A program made the translations under genes and the position numbers. From DATBAX01 sp963762965 (GTDB lineage Bacteria > Acidobacteriota > Terriglobia > Terriglobales > Acidobacteriaceae), in NCBI GenBank assembly GCA_963762965.1, contig CAVXME010000001.1:1302001-1366000 (forward strand): a stretch of 64,000 nucleotides of DNA. Reading direction: 5' to 3'. This document shows, one piece after another, positions 10,893 through 18,183 of the stretch; the first letter of the stretch is position 1; each line of letters begins with the position of its first letter. Under the pieces are notes generated by a model, which saw only the letters and a program-made list of their open reading frames with translations, searched no databases and was not told the DNA's origin.

Positions 10893-11583
10893 AGCCACGG
10901 CATTGGCCAGCACATGTCAGATCGACCAGCGGAACACGCATCGGCTGATCCCTGCCCAATTCGCTGAAGATGGAGCTTCGGTTCTCACTCGCCTTACTGA
11001 CAACCAAGAGACTCTGAACGGCATCTTTGAACTGGATAATGCAACCAACGATCGCCTGTTGGCCGAATCAGGAAAATCTTTGGGCATAGACGCGAGAGAG
11101 TTGGTGTTCGGAATTCCTTCCTACCGAATCATCAATGCAACCTTTTGCCACCCCGCGCCGGAAGGATCGAGGTTCAGTTCTCCTGATCGAGGCGCATGGT
11201 ATGCAGCTTTCGAGTTGGAGACTTCGCAGGCGGAAGTGGCCTACCATAGACAACTCTGGCTAAAGGAAACTGCCTGGGAGGAAGAAGACGTTGCTGACTA
11301 CATCGACTATCTCGCCGATTTTCGCGCCGAATTCCACGACCTTCGAGGGGCGGAGGAACCCGTGGATTGCCTTTCGCCTGAAAGCTACGTTGCTTCGCAA
11401 GCGCTTGCCGATCAGCTCCTGACGAACGGATCGTCCGGGATCGTATATCCGAGCGTTCGCCGGAGCGGTGGAACTTGTATCGCGTGTTTCCGGCCAGTAC
11501 TCGTCATCAATGTTCGAAAGGCCAGCACCTTCGCATTTGTATTTCCGGACTCGACTTCTCCTCCAACCATCCATCGTCGTTGA
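10852..11583 (+). CDS. RES-domain toxin
   Basis: This is a 243-residue RES-family toxin; characterised members degrade NAD+. The family arginine appears in Thr-His-Arg-Leu-Ile-Pro (about residue 30). A glutamate follows in Tyr-Ala-Ala-Phe-Glu-Leu-Glu-Thr. A serine lies in Asn-Gly-Ser-Ser-Gly-Ile-Val-Tyr-Pro-Ser-Val-Arg. The GTG at 10852 has GGGGA 6 bases upstream; an ATG at 10870 is possible. The C-terminus ends shortly after the last beta strands, as usual. It pairs with the upstream Xre/MbcA antitoxin. The product seems intact, so the antitoxin should be needed for viability (inference). Confidence 0.87.
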   Translation: MSGDCWMAGAAADKATALASTCQIDQRNTHRLIPAQFAEDGASVLTRLTDNQETLNGIFELDNATNDRLLAESGKSLGIDARELVFGIPSYRIINATFCHPAPEGSRFSSPDRGAWYAAFELETSQAEVAYHRQLWLKETAWEEEDVADYIDYLADFRAEFHDLRGAEEPVDCLSPESYVASQALADQLLTNGSSGIVYPSVRRSGGTCIACFRPVLVINVRKASTFAFVFPDSTSPPTIHRR

Positions 11584-11633
11584 GGAAAGAATCTCTCAGG
11601 AAGTAAAGTGTTTTGCGCGTCCTGTGATAAAAA

Positions 11634-12404
11634 TTGTTCTTGAACTTTCATCAGGACATCTTCCTTTTTGTCGCCGGAATGATCGGCGGAGCGCTGAATG
11701 CGGTTGCCGGGGGCGGCAGCTTTGTCGCCTTTCCTGCTTTGTTGTGGGTTCAGGTTCCGCCGATTCAGGCGAACGCCACCAATACGATTGCGCTATGGAC
11801 TGGCGCGGCTGCGAGCGGAGGAGCGTATCGCAGCCGGCTCGACACGCCGCGGCGAGTATTTGTGCCGCTGCTGGTTGCCAGTTTGATCGGCGGATTGGCT
11901 GGCGCATTTCTTTTATTAAAAACTCCAGCACATACCTTCATGCAGGTGTTGCCCTGGCTAACGCTGGGAGCGACGTTGTTGTTTGCCTTCGGCAAGAAGC
12001 TTGCCGGTGGCCGGGTTTCAGGGGTGGGGAAAGATGCCACCTCGATGGCGATTGCGGGAGCTGCCCTGTTTCAACTTGCGGTTGCGGTGTACGGCGGGTA
12101 TTTCGGCGGTGGCATGGGCATCGTGATGCTGGCCATGCTGGCGACGCTGGGCATGACGGACATCCATTCCATGAATGCTCTGAAAAGCGTGATGGGCTTC
12201 GTAATTAATGGGGTCGCCGTGGCGGCTTTCATCGTGGCGCGGGCGGTGTACTGGAGGCAGGGAGTGGTGATGATCGTGGGCGCCATTGCCGGTGGATATT
12301 TCGGGGCGCACTATGCGCAGAAACTTCCAGCGCTTTGGATCCGCTGGTTCGTCATTTTGGTGGGGACAGGAATGACGGTGTATTTTTTTGTGAAGGCGTA
12401 TTAG
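11634..12404 (+). CDS. TauE/SafE family sulfite/organosulfonate exporter-like permease
   Basis: This is a 256-residue membrane protein with about eight helices in two repeats. The first repeat has Gly-Ala-Leu-Asn-Ala-Val-Ala-Gly-Gly-Gly-Ser. The second has Gly-Gly-Tyr-Phe-Gly-Gly-Gly-Met-Gly and Met-Asn-Ala-Leu-Lys. These are the TauE/SafE signatures. The start is the TTG at 11634, which puts the first helix at the N-terminus; no strong ribosome-binding site is visible. Members export sulfite, sulfoacetate or similar anions. No sulfur-metabolism gene is adjacent, so the substrate is open. It converges with the kinase gene, with 16 bases between the ends. Confidence 0.88.
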   Translation: MFLNFHQDIFLFVAGMIGGALNAVAGGGSFVAFPALLWVQVPPIQANATNTIALWTGAAASGGAYRSRLDTPRRVFVPLLVASLIGGLAGAFLLLKTPAHTFMQVLPWLTLGATLLFAFGKKLAGGRVSGVGKDATSMAIAGAALFQLAVAVYGGYFGGGMGIVMLAMLATLGMTDIHSMNALKSVMGFVINGVAVAAFIVARAVYWRQGVVMIVGAIAGGYFGAHYAQKLPALWIRWFVILVGTGMTVYFFVKAY

Positions 12405-12420
12405 GTTCGGCAGTCGCGTC

Positions 12421-15039
12421 TCACGGAAGGTCCAGGTCGAGAGCATAAATTTCGCTGGTACCGAGGTCGCGCGCGAAGAGGCTCGAGCCGTCGGGAGCGA
12501 CGCCGCTCCAGGCGCCGGCTACAGAGCTGTTGTAACGATGCAAATCCTTCAAATCCAACAGGAGTTCCGAGCGGGTTTGGCCAAGCTTGACTCGGCGAAA
12601 TGTGGGACGGTCGGTGAACGTGTTGTCATAGTAGAGATAGTTTCCATCGCGCGACCAATTGGGATAACCGATTGCGCCCGGTTCGTTGACCCAGTCCGAC
12701 CACTTCTGGGTCTTGAAGCTGAAAATCAAGAGTTTCAGGGAGTCGGCCGTGACGGCAGCCAGATACTGGCCGTCCGGCGACAAGCGTGGACTGAACAGGT
12801 TTGCTGAGCCGGGGATGGTAGAAATCTGGCGGGTCGCTAGGTCCACGATGTGGATCGCCAAGGGTTCGGACGATCCCACTTGCTGGGTTCGACCGAATGC
12901 GATTTTCTTGCCATCGGGGGACCATGTCTCGTCCGCTTCAGTGTGAGTTTCAGAGAGCATTTCCTGGGGCGTTCCCCCTTGGGCGGAGATCAGGAACCCC
13001 TTCCATGGCCGGCCGGGCTGAGCGTCGATATACGCGATCTGGGTCGCGTCAGGGGACCAATGCGGTATGCCAGCGACAACTGGCGGATAAGTGAGTTGCA
13101 GGCGATCGCTGCCATCCACACGGCAGCGCCACAGTGATTGCTCAGGATAGGAAACATAGGTGACCCACTGACCGTCGCGGGAGAAATCCAGCTCTCCGGC
13201 GGAGATCCCCGAAAAAAACGGCACGAATTGATGGGACCTGGGGTCGTAGCGCACGAGTTCCGCGCGATCCTGTACCGCGTTGACAAAGAGTTTCTTGCCA
13301 TCCGGGCTGGGTGCCAGGGCACCGAAGGCTAAGGGCCCGGTGGTCAGTTGGACGGGTGCGGAAGACCTCCAGTGGAACAGTCCGACGGGTTCACGCATGG
13401 CCCAAATGTTGGGGCCGCTCACGAAGAAGTAGTAGCGGCCATCCAACGTCCAGGCGCCGCAGCACTCAAGAGGTGGGTTGTGTCCTGCTGGACGCAGAGG
13501 ATGAAGATCGCTGCCATCGGAGCGCATTTCCCAGATCGAGTCAGAGTTGTTCTCCGGCACTATGATATCGAAGCGAATGCGAGCGCCATCTGGAGAAAAG
13601 GCTGGGGCCCGGGGAGTGCCTGAAACGGTAATCAGTTTCTTCGCATCGGTACCATCGGCGTTGGCCTGGAAGATGTCGGAGGCGTTGAAGAATACGAGGT
13701 GGCGGCCGTCAGGAGACCAGCTGGCGCCTTGACCGACAATGTCGGCGAGACGGCGAGGAGCTCCAGAGGGAAGGGGCAGAGCAAAGATCGGAAATTCCGC
13801 CGCGCTGCCCACCGAACTGTCCACCAACAGTTGAGTGTGGTCGGGTGAAACGCCGATGACGTGCGCGTTGGCAAACGGGGTGGGAAGGGGCGAGGTCTCG
13901 CCGCCAGCTGCGGAAGCCTGAACAATCCGGCTCGCATCGGTTCCTTCATCCAAGTAGAGCCGGGAGCCATCGGTGACCAGGTTGCCTTTTGGCATACCGT
14001 CGCGTGTGAGTTGAGTGGTGTTGAGTACTCGCGGCGGTGCGGGCGGGGAATTCATCCAGAAAAACGCGATGGCTAGAACGGCAATCACCGAGAGTCCTCC
14101 GGCCATCCAGCGCCAGAGTGACTTGTGAGGATGCGCTGGAACGGTCGCGGGGTCGATCTTTCCAGAAGTGGTGTCCCGTTTGAGGCGCTTTAGATCTGAG
14201 CGTAATTCCGCGGCGCTCTGATAGCGAACTTCGCAATCCTTCTCAAGTGCCTTCTGGATGATGCGTTCTAACTCGGCAGGAATCTCCGGGTTGAGTCGTA
14301 ACGGCGCGGTGGGCGCCTTATTCAGGATGGCATTGAATAGAGCGGCGGTGGTGTTGCCGCGAAAGGGAAGACCGCCGGTGGCCATCTCGTAGAGGACGGC
14401 GCCGAAAGAAAACAAGTCCGTGCGAGCGTCGAGGTCCTTGCCCAGCGCTTGCTCAGGCGACATGTAGGCGAGCGTGCCTAACGCGCTGCCGGGGCTGGTG
14501 AGATGCTCGTCCGTCACCGTGCGGGCGGTGCCTGAATTCGAACCGGCTACCGGGCCGATTTTGGCCAGGCCGAAATCGAGGATCTTGGCGTGTCCTCGAT
14601 CGGTAACAAATAAATTGGCCGGCTTGATGTCGCGATGCACAATGCCTTTGCCGTGGGCGGCATCAAGGGCGTCCGCGACTTCCATGCCGATGTCGAGCAG
14701 GCGGTCGGTTTCGAGCGCGCGGCCGAAGATCAGTTCGCGGAGAGTCCGGCCGTCCAGATATTCCATTACGATGAAAGGCCGTCCCTCGTGTTCGCCGATT
14801 TCGTGAATGGTGCAAATGTTGGGATGGTTCAGAGCAGATGCAGCGCGCGCTTCGCGGCGGAAGCGCTCAAGCGCCTGTGGGTCCTGCGCGAACTCATCGG
14901 GTAAAAACTTCAGAGCGACAAAGCGGCCGAGTTGCGTGTCTTCGGCCTTGTAGACCACACCCATCCCGCCACCGCCGAGCTTGCTCAGGATGCGGTAGTG
15001 CGAGACAGTTTGCCCCAGTATGGATGGGGGATCGGGCAT
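12421..15039 (-). CDS. Serine/threonine protein kinase with TolB-like propeller (second copy)
   Basis: This is an 872-residue kinase with the same architecture as the plus-strand kinase at 7190. I start it at the ATG at 15039, where the sequence aligns with the other kinase; the frame stays open upstream to 15168 but reads as noise there. Lys44, His-Arg-Asp137 and Asp155-Phe-Gly are all present, so it should be catalytically active. One membrane helix lies near 325-345 after a short basic linker. The C-terminal half is a TolB/WD40-like propeller rich in Ser-Pro-Asp-Gly turns, predicted to be periplasmic. The propellers of the two kinases diverge far more than their kinase domains. This suggests duplicated signalling parts with different inputs (inference). 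Confidence 0.92.
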   Translation of the reverse strand: MPDPPSILGQTVSHYRILSKLGGGGMGVVYKAEDTQLGRFVALKFLPDEFAQDPQALERFRREARAASALNHPNICTIHEIGEHEGRPFIVMEYLDGRTLRELIFGRALETDRLLDIGMEVADALDAAHGKGIVHRDIKPANLFVTDRGHAKILDFGLAKIGPVAGSNSGTARTVTDEHLTSPGSALGTLAYMSPEQALGKDLDARTDLFSFGAVLYEMATGGLPFRGNTTAALFNAILNKAPTAPLRLNPEIPAELERIIQKALEKDCEVRYQSAAELRSDLKRLKRDTTSGKIDPATVPAHPHKSLWRWMAGGLSVIAVLAIAFFWMNSPPAPPRVLNTTQLTRDGMPKGNLVTDGSRLYLDEGTDASRIVQASAAGGETSPLPTPFANAHVIGVSPDHTQLLVDSSVGSAAEFPIFALPLPSGAPRRLADIVGQGASWSPDGRHLVFFNASDIFQANADGTDAKKLITVSGTPRAPAFSPDGARIRFDIIVPENNSDSIWEMRSDGSDLHPLRPAGHNPPLECCGAWTLDGRYYFFVSGPNIWAMREPVGLFHWRSSAPVQLTTGPLAFGALAPSPDGKKLFVNAVQDRAELVRYDPRSHQFVPFFSGISAGELDFSRDGQWVTYVSYPEQSLWRCRVDGSDRLQLTYPPVVAGIPHWSPDATQIAYIDAQPGRPWKGFLISAQGGTPQEMLSETHTEADETWSPDGKKIAFGRTQQVGSSEPLAIHIVDLATRQISTIPGSANLFSPRLSPDGQYLAAVTADSLKLLIFSFKTQKWSDWVNEPGAIGYPNWSRDGNYLYYDNTFTDRPTFRRVKLGQTRSELLLDLKDLHRYNSSVAGAWSGVAPDGSSLFARDLGTSEIYALDLDLP

Positions 15040-15100
15040 GCCGCAACATGTTAGCAGAGACGGAGACAGCCGAGGGCCGGCTGTCCGTACGCGAGCATAT

Positions 15101-15577
15101 TTATTGCAGCGGCTCGGAGATGTGCTCGTGAACGATGAGCCATTTGCCGTCCTGCTTTTCGAAGACAAAAGTCCAGCGGAAGGTGGCCATGTCGCGCTTG
15201 CCGCTTTTATGAGTCATGTCTGACTTGACGGTCGCGCTGCCCCAAACGTAGTCCCCGGCAGGATGAAACTGGATGTCGTCATTGACCGTGAAAGCGGCAC
15301 TCTTGTAATCAGCGACCACGGCGACGACGCCTTTCTGGTATTCATCCCAGCTATCGTATTTCAAGGGAGCTATGTCGAAGAAAGTGTGCGGCCCGGCGGC
15401 ATAGTACTCGGCAACTTTCGAAGGATCGAGCGTGGACCAGCCATCCCATATTTTTTGCACATAGGCCTTATCCGGGATGGGGCCGGCGGCGGTCTTGGCA
15501 GATTTTTTGGTGGTGGCAAAACAGGAAAGACTGATGGCGAGGACCAGGGTCAATGGGGTGAGAACGCGCTTCAGCAT
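15101..15577 (-). CDS. Secreted NTF2/SnoaL-like protein
   Basis: This is a 158-residue protein. The ATG at 15577 is preceded by a strong GGAGGAAA ribosome-binding site, which decides against the longer frame starting at 15646. Residues 1-22 are a signal peptide ending near Cys-Phe-Ala. The rest fits the NTF2/SnoaL (DUF4440) fold: an Asp-Pro-Ser-Lys-Val helix, an Ala-Gly-Pro-His segment and the C-terminal Thr-Phe-Val-Phe-Glu-Lys-Gln-Asp-Gly-Lys-Trp strand pair. Members are small-molecule binding or enzymatic domains; no activity can be assigned. It lies 61 bases upstream of the second kinase on the same strand and could be cotranscribed. Confidence 0.8.
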   Translation of the reverse strand: MLKRVLTPLTLVLAISLSCFATTKKSAKTAAGPIPDKAYVQKIWDGWSTLDPSKVAEYYAAGPHTFFDIAPLKYDSWDEYQKGVVAVVADYKSAAFTVNDDIQFHPAGDYVWGSATVKSDMTHKSGKRDMATFRWTFVFEKQDGKWLIVHEHISEPLQ

Positions 15578-15641
15578 TGGGTTTCCTCCGATTCGGCGGA
15601 GATTGTCGCATACCAGGAAAGCAAAAACCACCAAGAAAATA

Positions 15642-15720
15642 GCCACGGATTACGCCGATATTCGCGGATAAACGAAAGCAATTTATGATTTATCCGTGCA
15701 AATCCGCGTAAATCCGTGGC
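15642..15720. repeat. Imperfect inverted repeat in the rplU/NTF2-like divergent region
   Basis: The two arms, each beginning or ending GCCACGGATT(T)ACG, form an imperfect stem of about 33 bases around a short AT-rich centre. The 340-base gap 15578-15917 otherwise holds only the rplU promoter. The element looks like a short palindromic mobile remnant. Confidence 0.6.
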
Positions 15721-15737
15721 CGAGTTCCAGCTTTCGT

Positions 15738-15767
15738 TTGACGGTTTTCCACAGCACACGCTAGAAT
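15738..15767 (+). promoter_or_regulatory. rplU-rpmA promoter
   Basis: TTGACG (15738-15743) and TAGAAT (15762-15767) are 18 bases apart. The leader to rplU is about 145 bases and could host ribosomal-protein feedback, but I recognise no known L21 leader. Confidence 0.7.
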
Positions 15768-15917
15768 AGTGGAGTTTGCCTGTACGCGCGGTCCTGTTCT
15801 GGGGCCGTCCGCATTCGTTGCCGAGAGCGCCGACGCGGAAAGCAGCAAGCACGGACAATTTCAGTTCCCCAGATCGCACAAGTCTGCGACGGGATGCGTT
15901 TTGATGGAGGCATAGGT

Positions 15918-16397
15918 ATGTACGCGGTCATCCGCGCTGGTGGAAAGCAGTACCGAGTGGCGCCCGGAGATGTGGTTCGCCTGGAGACCCAGGCCGATAC
16001 AGACGGCAAAGTCGAGTTCAGCGACGTACTGGCGGTTTCCGGCGGCGATGGCCAGATTGGCCTGCCGAAGTCCGGCGCGCACGTGAGTGGACAGGTCGTC
16101 GAGCAGGGACGCGCCAAGAAAATTCTCGTCTTCCATTACAAGCGCAAAAAGCAGTACAAGAAGCTGCGTGGACATCGGCAGGCGTTCACTGCCGTGCGCA
16201 TCACCGAGATCGCGTTCGATGGGCAGAGTTTCAAGGCGCCTGAGCTTCCTAAGAAGGAACCCAAAGTGAAGAAGGCTGCGCCGGTGGAAGTGGAGCACGT
16301 GGAAGCCAAGGCGAAGACTCATGCGGCTCCCGCAAAGAAGAAGGCTGTAGCTAAGAAGGCTGCGCCTAAGAAAGCTGCACCGAAAAAGAAGAAGTAG
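15918..16397 (+). CDS. rplU: 50S ribosomal protein L21 with Lys/Ala-rich tail
   Basis: This is a large-subunit ribosomal protein of 159 residues. The ATG at 15918, with GGAGG upstream, gives the classic start Met-Tyr-Ala-Val-Ile-Arg-Ala-Gly-Gly-Lys-Gln-Tyr. The Lys-Arg-Lys-Lys-Gln-Tyr and Gly-His-Arg-Gln segments are typical of L21. The core ends near residue 103. A tail of about 55 residues, almost only Lys, Ala, Pro, Glu and Val, follows; it is probably disordered and RNA-binding. It is cotranscribed with rpmA, and the palindromic repeat at 16410 lies between them. Confidence 0.96.
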   Translation: MYAVIRAGGKQYRVAPGDVVRLETQADTDGKVEFSDVLAVSGGDGQIGLPKSGAHVSGQVVEQGRAKKILVFHYKRKKQYKKLRGHRQAFTAVRITEIAFDGQSFKAPELPKKEPKVKKAAPVEVEHVEAKAKTHAAPAKKKAVAKKAAPKKAAPKKKK

Positions 16398-16409
16398 TGG
16401 CAGGAGTAG

Positions 16410-16471
16410 GGGTCCTTCGACTCCATAAGTTTGGTCGCGGAGCGCCCAAACTTATTACGCTCAGGATGACA
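16410..16471. repeat. REP-like palindrome, copy 1 (between rplU and rpmA)
   Basis: The unit GGTCCTTCGACTCC...GCTCAGGATGACA encloses the palindrome ATAAGTTTGG/CCAAACTTAT. It shares both flanks with the copies at 18022 and 22957, while the inner palindrome differs. Confidence 0.8.
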
Positions 16472-16498
16472 TCGAATTTTTAGATTGAGGAATAGGTC

Positions 16499-16762
16499 AT
16501 GGCACATAAAAAAGGTCAGGGTACTTCACGAAACGGGCGCGATTCCAACGCGCAGAGACTTGGCTTCAAGGCGTTCGGCGGACAGATTGTTCCCGGCGGC
16601 ACGATCATCGTGCGGCAGCGGGGTACGCGGGTAAAGCCGGGCCTGAATGTTGGCCGCGGCAAGGACGACACCTTGTTTGCCAAGATCACCGGCCGCATCA
16701 AGTTTTTAGATAAGGGCGGCATGGGTAAGTTTGTGATGGTGGAGCCCCTCGTCGCGAAGTAG
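16499..16762 (+). CDS. rpmA: 50S ribosomal protein L27
   Basis: This 87-residue ribosomal protein reaches the peptidyl-transferase centre. It starts Met-Ala-His-Lys-Lys-Gly with no cleavable N-terminal extension. The Arg-Asn-Gly-Arg-Asp-Ser and Gly-Gly-Gln-Ile-Val-Pro-Gly-Gly segments are typical. It lies in the conserved order rplU-rpmA-obgE and is followed by a strong terminator, which separates it from obgE. Confidence 0.97.
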   Translation: MAHKKGQGTSRNGRDSNAQRLGFKAFGGQIVPGGTIIVRQRGTRVKPGLNVGRGKDDTLFAKITGRIKFLDKGGMGKFVMVEPLVAK

Positions 16763-16821
16763 GCGGCTTTTGAGACACTGCATCGCGGACAGGAGTGTCC
16801 GCGCCACACTTTCAACCTTGC

Positions 16822-16848
16822 AGCCTCGCCTTCGGGCTGAGGCTTTTT
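16822..16848 (+). terminator. Terminator after rpmA with UUCG loop
   Basis: AGCCTCGCC pairs with GGC(T)GAGGCT around a TTCG tetraloop (16831-16834) and is followed by five Ts. It ends the rplU-rpmA unit. Confidence 0.88.
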
Positions 16849-16852
16849 GTTT

Positions 16853-16934
16853 TTGGTCGTTGGTCGCGCGTCGTTGGTCGTTCGCAAAATCAAGGGCCCT
16901 TAGCCAACGACCTACGACCAAGGACGAACGACTG
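16853..16934. repeat. TTGGTCGTTGG-family inverted repeat in the obgE leader
   Basis: The left arm has TTGGTCGTTGGTCG units. The right arm has complementary CCAACGACC units and ends with CAAGGACGAACGACTG, 5 bases before the obgE ATG. The same end occurs before accD. Confidence 0.75.
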
Positions 16935-16939
16935 CTTTT

Positions 16940-17986
16940 ATGTTTATCGATGAGGCAAAAATTCGAGTCAAGGCCGGGGACGGCGGCAACGGATGCGTTG
17001 CATTCCGGCGCGAGGCGTTCGAACCCCGTGGCGGGCCGTCTGGTGGGGACGGCGGCGATGGCGGCGATGTCGTCATGGAGTCCAGCGAGCGCCACAATAC
17101 ACTCGTCCACTTTCGTTTTAATCCTGAATACAAGGGACAGCGTGGGCAACACGGGATGGGGTCCAACTGTACCGGGAAAATGGGCAAGGACGTCTTGCTC
17201 AAAGTTCCAGTAGGAACGATCGTGTATGACTTCGATACCGGCGAGAAGGTGCATGACTTTTCCCGTCCTGATGAAAGCGTCGTAATCGCCAAGGGCGGAC
17301 GCGGCGGGCGGGGGAATGCGCAGTTTGCGACGTCCACGCATCAGGCGCCGCGAGAGCATGAAGACGGGCGTCCCGGCGAAGAGAGAACTTTTCGGCTGGA
17401 GCTGAAGCTGCTGGCCGATGTCGGGCTGGTGGGATATCCGAATGCGGGGAAGTCAACTTTGATCTCGCGAATCTCGGCAGCGAAACCGAAAATTGCTGAT
17501 TATCCTTTTACTACTCTGCAGCCGAACCTCGGCGTGGTCGTAGTTGGCGACGAAAAAGACGAGCGGAGCTTTGTGGTGGCCGACATCCCAGGGCTGATCG
17601 AAGGCGCACACACTGGCGCCGGTCTGGGGATCCAGTTTTTGCGACACATCGAACGCACACGATTGCTGGTGCATCTGGTGGATGTGTCCGATGCGAGCGG
17701 TCGTCCGGACCCTGCTAAAGATGCGGAAATCATCATGGGAGAGCTGGCTAGTTTTGGTGCGGGACTGGATCAGAAGCCGATGATTCTGGTGGCGACGAAG
17801 ATCGATGTCGCTAACAAAGACAAGTTGGCCAAGCTGAAGCGCTATGCCAAGAAAAAGAAGCTGGAGCTATTTGCGATTTCGGCTGTAACGGGCAAGGGGA
17901 TTGAGGAGTTGAAGTTTGCCATGGCGGCGAAGGTGGAAGAAGTCCGGAAAAGCCTTCAGGAATCAGCCGTCAGCGATCAGGATTAA
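16940..17986 (+). CDS. obgE: GTPase Obg/CgtA
   Basis: This is an essential ribosome-assembly GTPase of 348 residues. The glycine-rich Obg domain covers about 1-158. The G domain follows, with G1 Gly-Tyr-Pro-Asn-Ala-Gly-Lys-Ser-Thr, G3 Asp-Ile-Pro-Gly, G4 Thr-Lys-Ile-Asp and G5 Ile-Ser-Ala-Val. There is no C-terminal OCT domain. The last ten residues (Gln-Glu-Ser-Ala-Val-Ser-Asp-Gln-Asp) are encoded by a dispersed GTCAGC/ATCAG repeat also found at the accD end. The leader is formed by the inverted repeat at 16853. The rpmA terminator lies upstream, so obgE must be expressed from within that leader or by read-through. Confidence 0.95.
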   Translation: MFIDEAKIRVKAGDGGNGCVAFRREAFEPRGGPSGGDGGDGGDVVMESSERHNTLVHFRFNPEYKGQRGQHGMGSNCTGKMGKDVLLKVPVGTIVYDFDTGEKVHDFSRPDESVVIAKGGRGGRGNAQFATSTHQAPREHEDGRPGEERTFRLELKLLADVGLVGYPNAGKSTLISRISAAKPKIADYPFTTLQPNLGVVVVGDEKDERSFVVADIPGLIEGAHTGAGLGIQFLRHIERTRLLVHLVDVSDASGRPDPAKDAEIIMGELASFGAGLDQKPMILVATKIDVANKDKLAKLKRYAKKKKLELFAISAVTGKGIEELKFAMAAKVEEVRKSLQESAVSDQD

Positions 17987-18021
17987 CTGCCGAGAACGCT
18001 GGGAGCGCGGAGGAAATGCAG

Positions 18022-18083
18022 GGGTCCTTCGACTCCGCATAATCATTCGCTTCGCGAACGATTATGCTGCGCTCAGGATGACA
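18022..18083. repeat. REP-like palindrome, copy 2 (after obgE)
   Basis: It has the same GGTCCTTCGACTCC and GCTCAGGATGACA flanks as the copies at 16410 and 22957. The inner palindrome is GCATAATC...GATTATGC. Confidence 0.85.
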
Positions 18084-18108
18084 AGATTGTTTGGATGGGG
18101 AATAACAA

Positions 18109-18141
18109 AGGCGTCCGTTAAATTGGACGCCTCTTTTCTTT
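18109..18141 (+). terminator. Terminator after obgE
   Basis: AGGCGTCC/GGACGCCT with an 8-base loop is followed by CTTTTCTTT. Confidence 0.8.
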
Positions 18142-18148
18142 GGGTTTC

Positions 18149-18180
18149 GCCAACGACCAACGACGCACGACCAACGACCG
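18149..18180. repeat. CCAACGACC-family repeat, partial copy
   Basis: Tandem CCAACGACCAACGACG units correspond to one arm of the repeats at 16853 and 23652. It lies just after the end of the histidine kinase gene. Confidence 0.6.
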
Positions 18181-18183
18181 CTC

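Noticed and set aside
15040..15168. Longer N-terminus for the minus-strand kinase
   Set aside because: The 43 extra codons show no similarity to the sister kinase, whose start aligns with the ATG at 15039.
15768..15917. L21 autoregulatory leader upstream of rplU
   Set aside because: The leader is long enough, but I could not find a clear conserved hairpin set.
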